A DNA stretch of 64,000 nt from Oceanobacillus rekensis (GTDB taxonomy: Bacteria; Bacillota; Bacilli; Bacillales; Amphibacillaceae): assembly GCF_002153375.1 (NCBI RefSeq), contig NZ_MTBQ01000001.1:186001-250000 (forward strand), written 5' to 3'. Under the pieces are notes generated by a model, which was given only the letters and a program-made list of their open reading frames with translations, was not told the DNA's origin and ran no database searches. How positions within the stretch are numbered: the stretch's first letter is position 1; each line of letters opens with the position of its first letter. A program made the position numbers and the translations under genes. Shown piece by piece: positions 46,378 to 56,425 of this stretch.

Positions 46378-46687
46378 CTAAATGCACCTCCATTCCATAT
46401 TATGACCAAACACTTAAAAACAAATTACAACTATCTGTTCAATCAAGTGAAAATAGTAGTTCACGATTGAATAATTTAGTAGAATAGAAATATAATATCC
46501 CTAAGATTGATAATTGCTCTTCGAAAATGAGAAAATATTCATTTGCATTGAATAATATATGTAATCACTGGAAACAATTTTAGATAGATAGGTTTTATTG
46601 TGGAATTCAGATATAAAAGTCCTGTTTAGTGGTATACCATAAGTATAGGCATAAAAACGATTAGAGAATTTGAAAAGGAGGAATCTT
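46378..46687. other. Divergent intergenic region yqhR/yqhP
   Basis: 310 bp, strongly AT-rich. It should contain promoters for both genes. A frame of 69 codons on the minus strand is not credible as a gene. In B. subtilis yqhQ lies in this interval; I see no remnant of it. No clear promoter could be chosen by eye. Confidence 0.5.
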
Positions 46688-47059
46688 ATGGGACGCGGTA
46701 AATTTTCCATTATTATTTATTTAATAATTGGTTTCGCAGGTATCGGCTTGATTTCGCAGCTTTTTGGCAATACAGTAAACTTCTTGATCAGTATTCTTCT
46801 AATGGTGGCCGTCGGTGCAGGAATATTTGGTTTAATTCACTTTTTTGTTCTGCGAAAAAGAGGTCCTTCAAATATGAACGAAATGAAAAAATACAAACAG
46901 GCAGTTAAACAATCAAAGACAAAATATAAGCAACCAAAACAATCAGCAACCTCCACGAAGACAGTAATTCCAGAAAAGAAAAAGCGAAGTAAACGTGCAT
47001 CCCATTTAAGAGTCATTGAAGGTAATAAACAAAAAGGAAAAGACCGGGCTTCTTTTTAA
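46688..47059 (+). CDS. yqhP: SA1362/YqhP-family small membrane protein
   Basis: 123-residue protein. Two N-terminal spans (FSIIIYLIIGFAGIGLISQL and FLISILLMVAVGAGIFGLIH) are followed by a long Lys-rich cytoplasmic tail (YKQAVKQSKTKYKQPK). Start at ATG 46688 (MGRGKFSIII) after a strong AAAAGGAGG (46673-46681); a start six codons upstream would ignore that site. Function unknown. Confidence 0.8.
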   Translation: MGRGKFSIIIYLIIGFAGIGLISQLFGNTVNFLISILLMVAVGAGIFGLIHFFVLRKRGPSNMNEMKKYKQAVKQSKTKYKQPKQSATSTKTVIPEKKKRSKRASHLRVIEGNKQKGKDRASF

Positions 47060-47081
47060 GAAGTAGGGTCTTTTCCTTTTT
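47031..47081. terminator. Bidirectional terminator between yqhP and the patatin gene
   Basis: Arms AAAAAGGAAAAGACC and GGTCTTTTCCTTTTT with a 21-base loop; the yqhP stop is inside the loop. The convergent patatin gene ends at 47112. Confidence 0.8.
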
Positions 47082-47111
47082 ATTTATAACAATATCAATA
47101 TAGTCCTTTTT

Positions 47112-48011
47112 CTATCTACTCCATTTTTTTAAGAAATCAGATGCAGATTCTTTTCCTTCCTGAATTAGATTTTCTCTTGTTTTTTCTGATATATGGAAAT
47201 TAACAGCACCAGTGTTTTGGACTGGGACAAATAGTATATTTTGTTTCTCGTTTTTGGATATATATCTGGAGTCATGTGCCTGTTTCATAGTAGAAAACAG
47301 CGCCTGAAACATGTCTAATGCATTTTTAATATCTCTTGGCCCGATTCCTTCTTTGGCCACATCGGTTAATTTTATTCCAAGTAGCGGTCTTTGTTTTGTT
47401 TTTCCACTTCTATTATTATCAAAAATCCACAACGGAAAATTACTTAATAATCCCCCATCAACCATGATACTCTTTTTTTTATACTTGCCGGGCATCTGTT
47501 TAGGCATGAAAAAGAAAGGAAATCCAGCACTCATCCTAACTGCTTTGGCAACCGGAAAAAGATCTGGTTGGATACCATAAACTCTTTCAAGATCATCTGG
47601 TATGATAATCAGCTTACCTAAAGAAAGATCACTGACAACTACTTTCAGATACCCAGATTTAATATCATGAAAGGTATGGATGTTTTTACTTGCCAGGGCA
47701 GTTTCAAGCCATCGTTCCAGTTTATCCCCTTTATTTATGCCGAGCATGTGATAGAGGAATAACCACTTGGTGAATGGGAGTAATTTCGTTAGAACGGGGG
47801 GATCAACTAGTTGCTCCAAATCAAGCTGGCTGATTAATCCCTCAATTTCTTCCACCTCAAACCCAGCAGCAATAAAAGACGCTACAATTGCTCCTGCAGA
47901 TGTTCCGGCTACACGTTCCAATTTCAGATTTTGTTCTTTTAAGCTTGCAAGCACACCAACATAAGCAAATGCTTTAACTCCCCCACCCGAAAACACAGCG
48001 TCAATTTTCAT
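47112..48011 (-). CDS. yqhO: Patatin-like phospholipase (YqhO)
   Basis: 299-residue patatin-domain protein. The oxyanion loop is FSGGGVKAFAYVG, the nucleophile Ser is in GTSAGAIVASFIA and the catalytic Asp in MVDGGLLSNFP. This is the bacterial RssA/YqhO type of lipid acyl hydrolase. Start at ATG 48011 (MKIDAVFSGGG) behind GGGAGCG; the frame runs to 48044 without a better site. Substrate unknown. Confidence 0.88.
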   Translation of the reverse strand: MKIDAVFSGGGVKAFAYVGVLASLKEQNLKLERVAGTSAGAIVASFIAAGFEVEEIEGLISQLDLEQLVDPPVLTKLLPFTKWLFLYHMLGINKGDKLERWLETALASKNIHTFHDIKSGYLKVVVSDLSLGKLIIIPDDLERVYGIQPDLFPVAKAVRMSAGFPFFFMPKQMPGKYKKKSIMVDGGLLSNFPLWIFDNNRSGKTKQRPLLGIKLTDVAKEGIGPRDIKNALDMFQALFSTMKQAHDSRYISKNEKQNILFVPVQNTGAVNFHISEKTRENLIQEGKESASDFLKKWSR

Positions 48012-48244
48012 AGGTTCGCTCCCAATGCAGTTTTTGTCTTTCAACGTAAAGAAATGTTAGAAAACTAAGTCCTTCGACAAGCTCTCACGGCGAAAGTATT
48101 CGATGCACTTAGCCGGTTTCCTTTAAAAAAATTATGCTTTTATATGAACACAAAAAAATTAATCTACTATATATGTAGGCTGATTGTTGCTCGATTAGAA
48201 CTAATAATTGAAAAACCATACAATTATCGTTGTATGGTATCATA
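48012..48244. other. Intergenic region patatin/mntR
   Basis: 233 bp. It holds the mntR terminator and, at about 48060-48125, a GC-richer patch bounded by ACTAAGT (48064) and ACTTAG (48109) that looks like the remnant of a small inverted-repeat element. No gene is seen. Confidence 0.4.
48215..48238 (-). terminator. Terminator downstream of mntR
   Basis: Perfect 9-bp stem ACCATACAA / TTGTATGGT with a 6-base loop and a following TTTTTC on the minus strand, 6 bases after the mntR stop. Confidence 0.85.
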
Positions 48245-48667
48245 TCACTCTTTTTTATTGTCTTCAGCTATTTTTTTTAATTCTTCAACTCTACTATTAT
48301 CTGTTTTAAAATAGTTCACTAGATCTCCAATTCGGTCTATTGAATTCCAGCTCAGATGATGCTCGATGCCTTCTACATCCTCATAAATATTTTCTTCTTC
48401 CACGCCAATGATACCAAGAAATTCTTCAAGTAATTCATGTCTGAAAACTAAACGTTCCCCAATTTTCTTACCCTTAGCAGTAAGGACGAAACCTCTGTAT
48501 TTTTCATAATCTAAATAGTTATCTTTATCCAGCTTTTGGACCATTTTTGTTACCGAAGATGGATGTACCTCTAAAGCTTCAGCAATTGAGGATACACGGG
48601 CATACCCTTTAGATTCCATGAGGTTGTAGATTTGTTCTATATAATCTTCCATGCTTGGTGTAGGCAT
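48245..48667 (-). CDS. mntR: Manganese-responsive transcription regulator MntR
   Basis: 140-residue DtxR-family repressor. The winged helix reads [20 protein letters not shown]. All known Mn ligands of B. subtilis MntR are in place: Asp8, Glu11, His77, Glu99, Glu102 and His103. It represses Mn uptake genes when Mn is sufficient and controls efflux. Single gene between the patatin and nrdJ genes. Confidence 0.96.
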   Translation of the reverse strand: MPTPSMEDYIEQIYNLMESKGYARVSSIAEALEVHPSSVTKMVQKLDKDNYLDYEKYRGFVLTAKGKKIGERLVFRHELLEEFLGIIGVEEENIYEDVEGIEHHLSWNSIDRIGDLVNYFKTDNSRVEELKKIAEDNKKE

Positions 48668-48774
48668 AAGATATCTCCATTCAAGAATATTTTTTATCTA
48701 ATGCAAAACTGTTTCTCTACTTTGAGAATACATGAAAGTCAACTTCAACTCAAATTATTTAACAGAATACGAAG

Positions 48775-48800
48775 AAAAAGGACCAAACCTGGTCCTTTTT
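48775..48800 (-). terminator. Terminator downstream of nrdJ
   Basis: Perfect 10-bp stem AAAAAGGACC / GGTCCTTTTT with a 6-base loop, 9 bases after the nrdJ stop at 48810. Confidence 0.9.
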
Positions 48801-48809
48801 CCTTCTATC

Positions 48810-51371
48810 TTATAAACCGCATTTCAGCTGTGCGCCACAACTTGTACATGTATTACAACCACCAATATCTTCTACACTTCCCTCGCGGCAGACAGGACAA
48901 GTATCGCCGATTTCAGAGCCAATTGTTACTTTTGTTTTACCGAGTTCCTGAATCGTATCCATTAGGACAATTTTAGGCTTCTCTGTATCTGCAAACAACT
49001 CTGTTTGCTCACCAACTTTATTTTCCTCAGCTTTCAGTGTCAATACCTGTGTGTCACGACTGCCATCAACATAGACCGTTCCACCTTTTGCACCGCCATT
49101 ATATAGTCTTTGGTAAACACTCTCCACCTGATCAACTGTATATCCTTTTGGTGCATTCACCGTTTTGGAGATGGAACTGTCTACCCAACGCTGGATAACA
49201 CATTGTGTATCTGCATGTGCTTCCGGCGCCAATTCCATTGCAGTTACGAACCAATCTGGTAAATTTTCTGGATCTGCATCCGGGTTTCTATCCAAATATT
49301 CCTGAACGATATCTGCTTTCACTTCGATAAACTTACCAAGTCGCCCACTTCTGAAATAAGAGAAAGAGAAATACGGTTCCAGACCAGTACTTACACCAAC
49401 CATTGTTCCAGTGCTTCCTGTAGGTGCCACCGTCAATAAATGCGAGTTGCGAATGCCATATTTCAAGACATCTTGCCTAATATCTTCTGGCATTCCTTTC
49501 ATATAGCCAGTGTTGATAAACGCTTTTCTTAAAGCTTTTGTTTCATCATCATTTTTACCAACAAGGAATGGGAAACTTCCTTTTTCTTTGGCAATTTCAA
49601 TGGAAGTACGATATGCAGTCGTTGCAATTGTTTCGAACACTTTATCTACTAGATCATCTCCTGCATCCGATCCATAAGGTGTCTCACAATAAATTAATAA
49701 ATCATGCATACCCATAACACCTAAGCCAACCCGACGTTCGCCGAGAGCTTGCTTTTTATTTTCTTCCAGGAAGTATGGTGTTGCATCAATAACATTATCC
49801 TGCATCCTTACACCTGTTTGAACCGTTTGTTTTAACTTTTCAAAGTTTACTTTCTTCGTATCCTTATCAGCCATTTCAGCTAGGTTTACAGCAGCTAAAT
49901 TACAGACTGAATAAGGTGCGAGTGGTTGTTCCCCACACGGATTTGTTGCTACTACTTGATCACCATATGCCTTAGCATTTGTCATATCGTTCGCATTATC
50001 GATGTAGAAAATGCCAGGTTCTGCTGAATATGTCGCACATACATTAATCAAATTCCATAATTCTTTAGCTTTAATACGACGATATACTCGAACACCATAA
50101 CCCATTTCTTCCCATTTACGAACATCACCTACATCATGCCATTGTTCGTTGTAAGCTTTCATTTCTTCTTTTGTATAATTCTCTACATCAGGAAAGCGTA
50201 GTTCATACAATTCATCATTTTCGACTGCTTCCATAAATTCTTTTGTAATACAAACAGATATGTTTGCACCTGTCAAAAATTCAGAGTTATGAACGGTGTA
50301 TGTTCCACCTATACGTAGCTTGTCTTCTGCTTCACGCATTGCAGCTTCAGTAAAACCACCAAGACCAGGAATTGCCTTATAATTTACGACACTCTGATAA
50401 AGATCAAATTCTGTTTCTGTTAAAGGTGTAAATTTCAATTTCTCTTCTGCAAGCCTTTTGATTTGTTCATCATCGGTATTTTCGATTAAATATCGAAGTA
50501 TCCTGGAATTCTGCATCTTGGAAATAATAAATTCGATAATATCAGGATGAGAATCTACTAACATAATCATTTGTGCTCCACGTCTTGAGCCACCTTGTTC
50601 TACTAGATGTGTAAGCTTTGCAATATCATCCAACCATGAGACGGAACCGGAGGATTTTCCATTAACGCCTCTTGCCAATGTGTTTCTTGGTCGTAAGGTT
50701 GATCCGTTTGTTCCAACACCGCCTCCACGGGACATAATTTCCATTACCTGTTTCCGGTGATCGGAAATTCCTTCACGCGAGTCTTTGATATACGGCATAA
50801 CATAGCAGTTGAAATAGGTTACATCGGTATCTGCTCCTGCACCATATAGAACTCTTCCTGCTGGTATGAAATTCAAGTCTGCAAGTTCTTTATTGAATAC
50901 TTCGAACCACTCATTCCGCTTTTCTACTGTGTTTTCCACACTGGAAAGTCCTGTTGCATTTCGTTTCGCAATTTGTTCATAAAAAACTTCCAATGGTTTT
51001 TCAATCACATCAAGTGAACGTTTTATAATACCGGATTCTGCTTCTTTTTTATCATCAAGCACGGAGATGAATTCAGGATCAACTTGTACATCTGCCTTAT
51101 TTTCGTTCCAGTCAATAGACTTTATGAAGCCAAGTCCTCTTGCCGGAAACTTCGGATCTGCTTTTACCGTCAAGACAACAAAGTCGCCAACTTTTAATGT
51201 CTTCTTTTCCGTATCCTTAAATGCATAGCGATCAAGCATTACAAGACGTGATACCCCCTTATGCGTTAGATTCATTTCCTCTGATATTGGATGTACCGGC
51301 GAAAAGAATTTTATATCCTCATTCAGTGACTTTACATTGAGCTTATTTTGAGATTTTACAACAATCGACAT
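48810..51371 (-). CDS. nrdJ: Adenosylcobalamin-dependent (class II) ribonucleotide reductase
   Basis: 853-residue class II reductase. Recognisable segments are FNCYVMPYIKDSREGIS, MSRGGGVGTNGSTLRPR, LVEQGGSRRGAQM, the active-site loop ATNPCGEQPLAPYSVCNLA (redox Cys) and TVAPTGSTGTMVGVSTGLEP. The C-terminus ends in a four-cysteine module (CPVC...C..C) typical of the thioredoxin-linked/zinc tail. It makes dNTPs independently of oxygen, using coenzyme B12. It is not part of the B. subtilis order, where the locus is mntR-yqhL, so it is a lineage insertion or retention. NrdR-box pair upstream. Confidence 0.97.
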   Translation of the reverse strand: MSIVVKSQNKLNVKSLNEDIKFFSPVHPISEEMNLTHKGVSRLVMLDRYAFKDTEKKTLKVGDFVVLTVKADPKFPARGLGFIKSIDWNENKADVQVDPEFISVLDDKKEAESGIIKRSLDVIEKPLEVFYEQIAKRNATGLSSVENTVEKRNEWFEVFNKELADLNFIPAGRVLYGAGADTDVTYFNCYVMPYIKDSREGISDHRKQVMEIMSRGGGVGTNGSTLRPRNTLARGVNGKSSGSVSWLDDIAKLTHLVEQGGSRRGAQMIMLVDSHPDIIEFIISKMQNSRILRYLIENTDDEQIKRLAEEKLKFTPLTETEFDLYQSVVNYKAIPGLGGFTEAAMREAEDKLRIGGTYTVHNSEFLTGANISVCITKEFMEAVENDELYELRFPDVENYTKEEMKAYNEQWHDVGDVRKWEEMGYGVRVYRRIKAKELWNLINVCATYSAEPGIFYIDNANDMTNAKAYGDQVVATNPCGEQPLAPYSVCNLAAVNLAEMADKDTKKVNFEKLKQTVQTGVRMQDNVIDATPYFLEENKKQALGERRVGLGVMGMHDLLIYCETPYGSDAGDDLVDKVFETIATTAYRTSIEIAKEKGSFPFLVGKNDDETKALRKAFINTGYMKGMPEDIRQDVLKYGIRNSHLLTVAPTGSTGTMVGVSTGLEPYFSFSYFRSGRLGKFIEVKADIVQEYLDRNPDADPENLPDWFVTAMELAPEAHADTQCVIQRWVDSSISKTVNAPKGYTVDQVESVYQRLYNGGAKGGTVYVDGSRDTQVLTLKAEENKVGEQTELFADTEKPKIVLMDTIQELGKTKVTIGSEIGDTCPVCREGSVEDIGGCNTCTSCGAQLKCGL

Positions 51372-51756
51372 TCAGGTCTCTCCTTTTGTATATAACTAGC
51401 TTTTTATCTAATAGTAGAATACCACAACTAGCGAAAATAAAACAATATATAGTACTTGATTTTCAAAAGAACACTATATATTGTATATGAATCGCATATA
51501 TTCTGTTTTGTCAACAACTAATATACTATGATTTTGGAAGAATAATAGAGATATTCAAAGTGAATTGCTTATTTTTTTACAGTATCAAACAATTTTATCG
51601 TTTGCATTATAAGAAAGCCCCTAAAAAGTTATCAAAATCTCCCTAATACTAATAATAAATGTCAAATAGGCTAAAATAAAGAGAAATACTTTGAAATATA
51701 ACCATACTAGCCATATAATAGATAATGTACATTTTTGGACAGACGGGGGAAGTAAA
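51372..51756. other. Divergent intergenic region nrdJ/yqhL
   Basis: 385 bp, very AT-rich. It holds the NrdR-box pair near nrdJ. The remaining 270 bp towards yqhL has no gene I would support; no B12 riboswitch (B12-box) was recognised. Confidence 0.5.
51440..51486. promoter_or_regulatory. Pair of NrdR boxes upstream of nrdJ
   Basis: AAACAATATATAGTAC at 51440-51455, and ACACTATATATTGTAT at 51471-51486. The second, read on the minus strand, shares the core ACAATATATAGT with the first. Spacing is 31 bases, about three helical turns, as is typical for NrdR tandem sites. They lie 70-115 bases before the nrdJ start, so NrdR repression is likely. Confidence 0.8.
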
Positions 51757-52131
51757 ATGGAGTTTTTATTTATAGCTTTAGTTGTGCTACTTGCAATAGG
51801 GATTTTTCGCTATTATAGACAACGAAATTACACGAAGGTGCTAACCGAAGATCAATTCCGAGAAGGTTACCGTAAAGCACAACTTATCGATGTTAGAGAA
51901 CCCCAGGAATTTGACAAGGGACATATCCTCGGAGCGAGAAACATTCCTGTTAGCCAAATGAAACAGCGATTAGTTGAAATGCGTAAGGATAAACCTGTAT
52001 ATTTATATTGCCAAGGTGGTTCCAGGTCTGCTCGTGCAGCACAGTTACTGCATAAAAAAGGTTACAGAGACCTATACCAGCTAAAAGGCGGTTTCAAAAA
52101 GTGGACTGGTAAAATAAAGAAAAAAAACTAA
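51757..52131 (+). CDS. yqhL: Membrane-anchored rhodanese-like protein (YqhL)
   Basis: 124-residue protein. One N-terminal span (FLFIALVVLLAIGIFRYY) precedes a single rhodanese domain. The active-site Cys is about residue 85 in YLYCQGGSRSARAA; LIDVREPQEFDKGHI and QLKGGFKKW are the CH2 and closing motifs. Start at ATG 51757 behind GGGGGAAG; the frame opens 22 codons earlier without a ribosome site. Sulfurtransferase or sulfide carrier; substrate unknown. Confidence 0.9.
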   Translation: MEFLFIALVVLLAIGIFRYYRQRNYTKVLTEDQFREGYRKAQLIDVREPQEFDKGHILGARNIPVSQMKQRLVEMRKDKPVYLYCQGGSRSARAAQLLHKKGYRDLYQLKGGFKKWTGKIKKKN

Positions 52132-52140
52132 TCGTAAAAA

Positions 52141-52167
52141 CCCAGGAAAATATTCCTGGGTTTTTTA
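52141..52167 (+). terminator. Terminator downstream of yqhL
   Basis: Perfect 8-bp stem CCCAGGAA / TTCCTGGG with a short AAATA-type loop followed by TTTTTTATT, 10 bases past the stop. Confidence 0.9.
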
Positions 52168-52187
52168 TTCTTACTTCTATTGCGTGT

Positions 52188-52414
52188 TCAAAAAGGAGTA
52201 TAAAAATGACCGAGAAGTTCGAGGCGGCGAGCCTACTTCGTGAATTTTGCTTCTTAGCTGGCTTGCACCGAGGAATTCCCTTACCGAATATGCTTGTAGA
52301 CGGAGGTGCAGAATTCTATTCGAGCGTATTTAATTAATACGTGAGTAGCGGAAAAGCAAGCATTCGTGCGAAATTCGAAGCGTCATTTTTACCGGACTTT
52401 TTGAATAACCTCTT
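52188..52414. repeat. Repeat family B, copy 1
   Basis: About 225 bp with imperfect terminal inverted repeats: left GTTCAAAAAGGAGTATAAAA, right (reverse complement) TTCAAAAAGTCCGGTAAAAA. The interior (TTAGCTGGCTTGCACCG, GTAGACGGAGGTGCAGAATT, ACGTGAGTAGCGGAAAAGCA) is shared with copies at 59180 and 63750. The GAGG-TTATTC end lies 5 bases from the gcvPB stop codon. No gene. Confidence 0.85.
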
Positions 52415-52417
52415 CAA

Positions 52418-53875
52418 TTATTTATTATATCTAAGAATCGGCTTACGAGCTGCCGTAGTCTCATCCATTCGTTTAACAATTGTGTTATGTGGTGCTTCCT
52501 GAACAATTTCAGGATTTTCTTTAACCTCTTCAGCTATTGTAAGCATAGCATCAATAAAACCATCCAATGTTTCCTTTGATTCTGTTTCGGTCGGTTCTAC
52601 CATTAATCCTTCCTCAACATTTAGTGGGAAATAAATGGTTGGTGGATGGTATTCAAAATCCAAAAGCCTTTTAGCGATATCAAGTGTTCGTACACCTAAT
52701 TTCTTCTGTCTGCTTCCAGATAATACAAATTCATGTTTACAATGCTGCGTATACGGTAGTTCATATTCTTTTTCCAATTTACGCATCATGTAATTAGCAT
52801 TTAGTACCGCATATTCACTTACTTTCTTCAGTCCTTCTGCACCCATTGTGCGAATATACGTATAGGCACGCAAGTTGATTCCAAAATTCCCGTAGTATGG
52901 TTTAATTCTTCCAATAGATTGTGGTCTATCATATTCAAAAATAAACTCATTGTCTATTTTTGTAATTACCGGTTTTGGCAGGAATGGTTCAAGTTCCTTG
53001 GATACTCCAACAGGTCCTGATCCAGGTCCACCACCACCATGTGGTCCGGTAAAAGTTTTATGGAGATTCAGATGGACTGCGTCAAATCCCATATCCCCAG
53101 GTCGTGTATAACCCATGATTGCGTTCAGGTTTGCTCCATCATAATAGAGTTTACCCCCTACTCCATGGACAATTTCAGCCATTTCAAGGATCTCTGTTTC
53201 AAACAATCCAAGCGTATTTGGATTGGTAAGCATTAGTGCTGCCGTATCATTTCCAACAACGCTTTTGAGATCATCTATATCAACTAATCCTTTTTCATTT
53301 GTTTTAACCGTTACTGCGTCAAATCCTGCAACTGCAGCTGATGCAGGATTTGTACCGTGTGCCGAGTCAGGAACAATTACCTTCGTTCTATGGTAGTCGC
53401 CATTTGCTTCATGAAAAGCACGTATCATCATCAATGCAGTCCATTCACCCTGTGCTCCTGCAGCTGATTGCAAGGAAACTTCATACATCCCTGTAATCTC
53501 CTTTAAAGAAGTTTGCAGATCATAAAGCATTTCCATTGCACCCTGAACGGTTTTAGGATCCTGGAGAGGGTGGATGTTGCTAAAGCCTTCCAATCGTGCT
53601 ACATCTTCGTTTATTTTCGGATTATACTTCATCGTACAAGATCCGAGTGGATAAAATCCGGTATCCACACCATAGTTTCTATTGGATAGACCTGTATAAT
53701 GACGCATGATATCCAGTTCACTGACTTCCGGTAGTTCAGGTGGTGCCTTACGAATATATACTTCCTCCAATTCGGATTCCAAATTGAATTCAGTAACATC
53801 CAAATCTGGTAGACTGTAGCTTGTTCTTCCTTCTTTACTACGTTCGAAAATTAATGGAAAATCTTGATTAGCCAT
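52418..53875 (-). CDS. gcvPB: Glycine dehydrogenase (decarboxylating) subunit 2
   Basis: 485-residue P-protein half carrying PLP. The Schiff-base Lys is in [32 protein letters not shown] and [15 protein letters not shown] are also typical. With GcvPA it decarboxylates glycine and loads the aminomethyl group on GcvH (not in this window). It overlaps the gcvPA stop by 8 bases. Last gene of the operon; repeat B1 follows the stop. Confidence 0.97.
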   Translation of the reverse strand: MANQDFPLIFERSKEGRTSYSLPDLDVTEFNLESELEEVYIRKAPPELPEVSELDIMRHYTGLSNRNYGVDTGFYPLGSCTMKYNPKINEDVARLEGFSNIHPLQDPKTVQGAMEMLYDLQTSLKEITGMYEVSLQSAAGAQGEWTALMMIRAFHEANGDYHRTKVIVPDSAHGTNPASAAVAGFDAVTVKTNEKGLVDIDDLKSVVGNDTAALMLTNPNTLGLFETEILEMAEIVHGVGGKLYYDGANLNAIMGYTRPGDMGFDAVHLNLHKTFTGPHGGGGPGSGPVGVSKELEPFLPKPVITKIDNEFIFEYDRPQSIGRIKPYYGNFGINLRAYTYIRTMGAEGLKKVSEYAVLNANYMMRKLEKEYELPYTQHCKHEFVLSGSRQKKLGVRTLDIAKRLLDFEYHPPTIYFPLNVEEGLMVEPTETESKETLDGFIDAMLTIAEEVKENPEIVQEAPHNTIVKRMDETTAARKPILRYNK

Positions 53876-55217
53876 TGATATCCCCCAATTCCTTTACAAA
53901 AGAATCAATTTCCTCTTTTGTACGAATTTCTGTTACCGCAATTAACATATGACCTTCAAACTCCGGATAATCTCGTCCCAAGTCATACCCGCCAATAATA
54001 CCTTTTTCAAATAATTTCTCATTAACTTTCGTGACTGAGTCAGAAAGTTTTACAACAAATTCATTGAAAAATGGGCTTTCGAAAATTACCTCCACATTGG
54101 CTTCTTTAAGACTCGCTTTCGTATATCTTGCCTTATGCATATTTACCGTTGCCATTTTTTTCAAGCCATGTTTCCCGATAGAGCTCATTGCTACAGAACT
54201 TGCGAGTGCATTTAATGCCTGATTGGAACAAATATTTGAAGTTGCTTTATCACGACGAATATGCTGTTCCCTTGCTTGCAGTGTTAGAACAAATCCTCTG
54301 ACGCCCTCTTCATCTTTCGTTTGACCAACAAGACGTCCAGGAACTTTACGCATGAGTTTTTCTGTTGTAGCAAAATATCCGCAGTGCGGTCCGCCAAATT
54401 GTGCTGGAATTCCGAATACTTGTGTATCCCCGACCACAATATCTGCTCCAAATTCACCTGGAGGAGTGAGATATCCAAGTGCCAATGGATTGCTTGAAAC
54501 AATAAACATCGTTTTCTTCTGCTGTTTGATTAGTTCTTCCACTTTTTGTAGTGGCTCAATCTGGCCGAAAAAGTTAGGGTATTGTATGACAACACCGGCA
54601 ATTGTTTCATCCAACTCCTGTTCCAGCTGATTAAGATCAGTTAACCCGTCTTTTAATCCAATTTCCACGATCTCCACATTTTGACCTCTTGCGTATGTTT
54701 CGATTACTGCACGTGATTCAGGATGCACAGCCTGGGAAACCAGTACTTTCTTTCGTTTTGTTTGAGCAGCACTTAAATTAACCGCTTCTGCAAGTGATGT
54801 ACCCCCATCATACATGGAAGAATTCGCTACAGGCATACCCGTTAATTCCGATATCATCGTTTGAAACTCAAAAATAGCCTGAAGCTCCCCTTGAGATATT
54901 TCCGGTTGGTATGGCGTATAAGCAGTATAGAATTCAGACCTCGATATGACATGGTCCACAACGGAAGGAATAAAATGATCATATACTCCCGCTCCAAGGA
55001 AAGAGCTGTACTCACTCAAGTTTGCATTTTTATTTGCCATTTGTGTAAGTTCCTTTTTTAATTCATATTCGCTCACAGGCTTTTTCAGGTGTAGTTCCCC
55101 CTGAAAACGTACACTGTTTGGAATATCAGCGAAAAGCTCATCTGTAGACTTAATACCAATTGTCTGAAGCATTTCCTGTTTATCATTTTCAGTCATTGGT
55201 AAATAACGAAATTCCAT
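53868..55217 (-). CDS. gcvPA: Glycine dehydrogenase (decarboxylating) subunit 1
   Basis: 449-residue P-protein half: [17 protein letters not shown] at the start, [33 protein letters not shown] and [15 protein letters not shown] are family signatures. Partner of GcvPB. Start at ATG 55217 behind GAGGAGG; the frame opens eight codons earlier inside the gcvT-proximal leader. 13 bp downstream of gcvT. Confidence 0.97.
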   Translation of the reverse strand: MEFRYLPMTENDKQEMLQTIGIKSTDELFADIPNSVRFQGELHLKKPVSEYELKKELTQMANKNANLSEYSSFLGAGVYDHFIPSVVDHVISRSEFYTAYTPYQPEISQGELQAIFEFQTMISELTGMPVANSSMYDGGTSLAEAVNLSAAQTKRKKVLVSQAVHPESRAVIETYARGQNVEIVEIGLKDGLTDLNQLEQELDETIAGVVIQYPNFFGQIEPLQKVEELIKQQKKTMFIVSSNPLALGYLTPPGEFGADIVVGDTQVFGIPAQFGGPHCGYFATTEKLMRKVPGRLVGQTKDEEGVRGFVLTLQAREQHIRRDKATSNICSNQALNALASSVAMSSIGKHGLKKMATVNMHKARYTKASLKEANVEVIFESPFFNEFVVKLSDSVTKVNEKLFEKGIIGGYDLGRDYPEFEGHMLIAVTEIRTKEEIDSFVKELGDING

Positions 55218-55230
55218 TATGGTTCCTCCT

Positions 55231-56346
55231 CTATTTATCACGTTTGTAGAATGGTGTCTTGACGACTTTTGCTTTAAGGGTGCGTTTTCTTACCTGTACT
55301 TCCAATTCAGTACCTTCCGTTGCAAATTGTGAATCTATTAGAACAAGTCCAAGGTTTTTATTCAATGTCGGTGATTGGGTGCCCGAAGTGACAAATCCAA
55401 TTTCTGTAGCATCTTTCCATACGGAATAACCATGACGTGGAATACCTTTATCAACCATCTCGATTCCTACTAGCTTTCTTACTGAGCCATTTTCAACTTG
55501 ATTCTTTAATGCTTCTTTGCCAATAAAATCTGATTCCTTATTCACTTTTACTGCAAATGTCAACCCAGCTTCAACTGGCGTAATATCTTTTGATAACTCT
55601 TGACCGTATAATGCAAGATTGACTTCAAAACGAAGTGTGTCCCTGGCACCAAGACCAATTGGTTCAAGACCATTATCTTTACCAGCATCTAAAATTAAAT
55701 TCCACAACTCAGGGCCTTCGGATTTCTCAATATAAATTTCGAATCCATCCTCCCCTGTGTATCCTGTGCGAGAAACAATTGCAGGCTGTTTTAGGCCGTT
55801 AAATAAAACATTGTCCATAAATCTAAAAAATTTAATTTCACTTAAATCTGTTTCCGTAATTTTTTGCAGTATTTCTTCTGATTTGGGTCCTTGCAGTGCC
55901 AATTGAACATATTCATCTGATATGTTTGTAATGGAGACCTCATCACTATTGTACTGATTGTTTCTAACAAGCCACTCATAATCCTTGTCTGTGTTTGCAG
56001 CATTTACAACAAGCAAATAATCGTCCTCTGCAAGCATATAAATAATTAAATCATCAACCGTTCCTCCATTTTCGTAACACATGATTGTGTACTGTGCACG
56101 TGAGGGAACTAATTTGGAAACATCGTTAGTTACTAAATATTGCAGGAAATCCAGGCTTTTTGGCCCTTTAACAGAAATTTCCCCCATATGGGACACATCA
56201 AAAAGTCCTGCTTTCGTTCGAGTAACTTCATGTTCTGTTTTAATACCAGAAAATTGTACTGGTAAATCCCATCCACCAAAGTCAATCGTTTTTGCTCCAT
56301 GTTTTTCATATTCAGGAAATAAAGGTGTACGTCTCAAATCACTCAT
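55231..56346 (-). CDS. gcvT: Glycine cleavage system aminomethyltransferase (T-protein)
   Basis: 371-residue T-protein. It contains [33 protein letters not shown], and [13 protein letters not shown]. The THF-binding and catalytic Asp region lies in LFDVSHMGE. It releases ammonia from aminomethyl-GcvH and makes methylene-THF. Start at ATG 56346 ([13 protein letters not shown]) behind CAGGAGAG; the frame to 56406 would run through the riboswitch terminator. First gene of gcvT-gcvPA-gcvPB. Confidence 0.97.
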   Translation of the reverse strand: MSDLRRTPLFPEYEKHGAKTIDFGGWDLPVQFSGIKTEHEVTRTKAGLFDVSHMGEISVKGPKSLDFLQYLVTNDVSKLVPSRAQYTIMCYENGGTVDDLIIYMLAEDDYLLVVNAANTDKDYEWLVRNNQYNSDEVSITNISDEYVQLALQGPKSEEILQKITETDLSEIKFFRFMDNVLFNGLKQPAIVSRTGYTGEDGFEIYIEKSEGPELWNLILDAGKDNGLEPIGLGARDTLRFEVNLALYGQELSKDITPVEAGLTFAVKVNKESDFIGKEALKNQVENGSVRKLVGIEMVDKGIPRHGYSVWKDATEIGFVTSGTQSPTLNKNLGLVLIDSQFATEGTELEVQVRKRTLKAKVVKTPFYKRDK

Positions 56347-56385
56347 CCTAACACTCTCCTGTTCTTCTTTTATTAAAAAAACGCA

Positions 56386-56425
56386 TAAAAATAGAGACCC
56401 CTTCAAATGCTGAAGAAATCTCTGT
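56386..56425 (-). terminator. Riboswitch-linked hairpin before gcvT
   Basis: Minus-strand stem ACAGAGATTTCTTC / GAAGGGGTCTCT with loop AGCATTT and then ATTTTTATG. It sits between the aptamers and gcvT, as the transcription-control terminator of a glycine ON switch. Confidence 0.8.

Noticed and set aside
51372..51756. Cobalamin riboswitch upstream of nrdJ
   Set aside because: The leader is AT-rich and no B12-box-like core was found; only NrdR boxes are supported.
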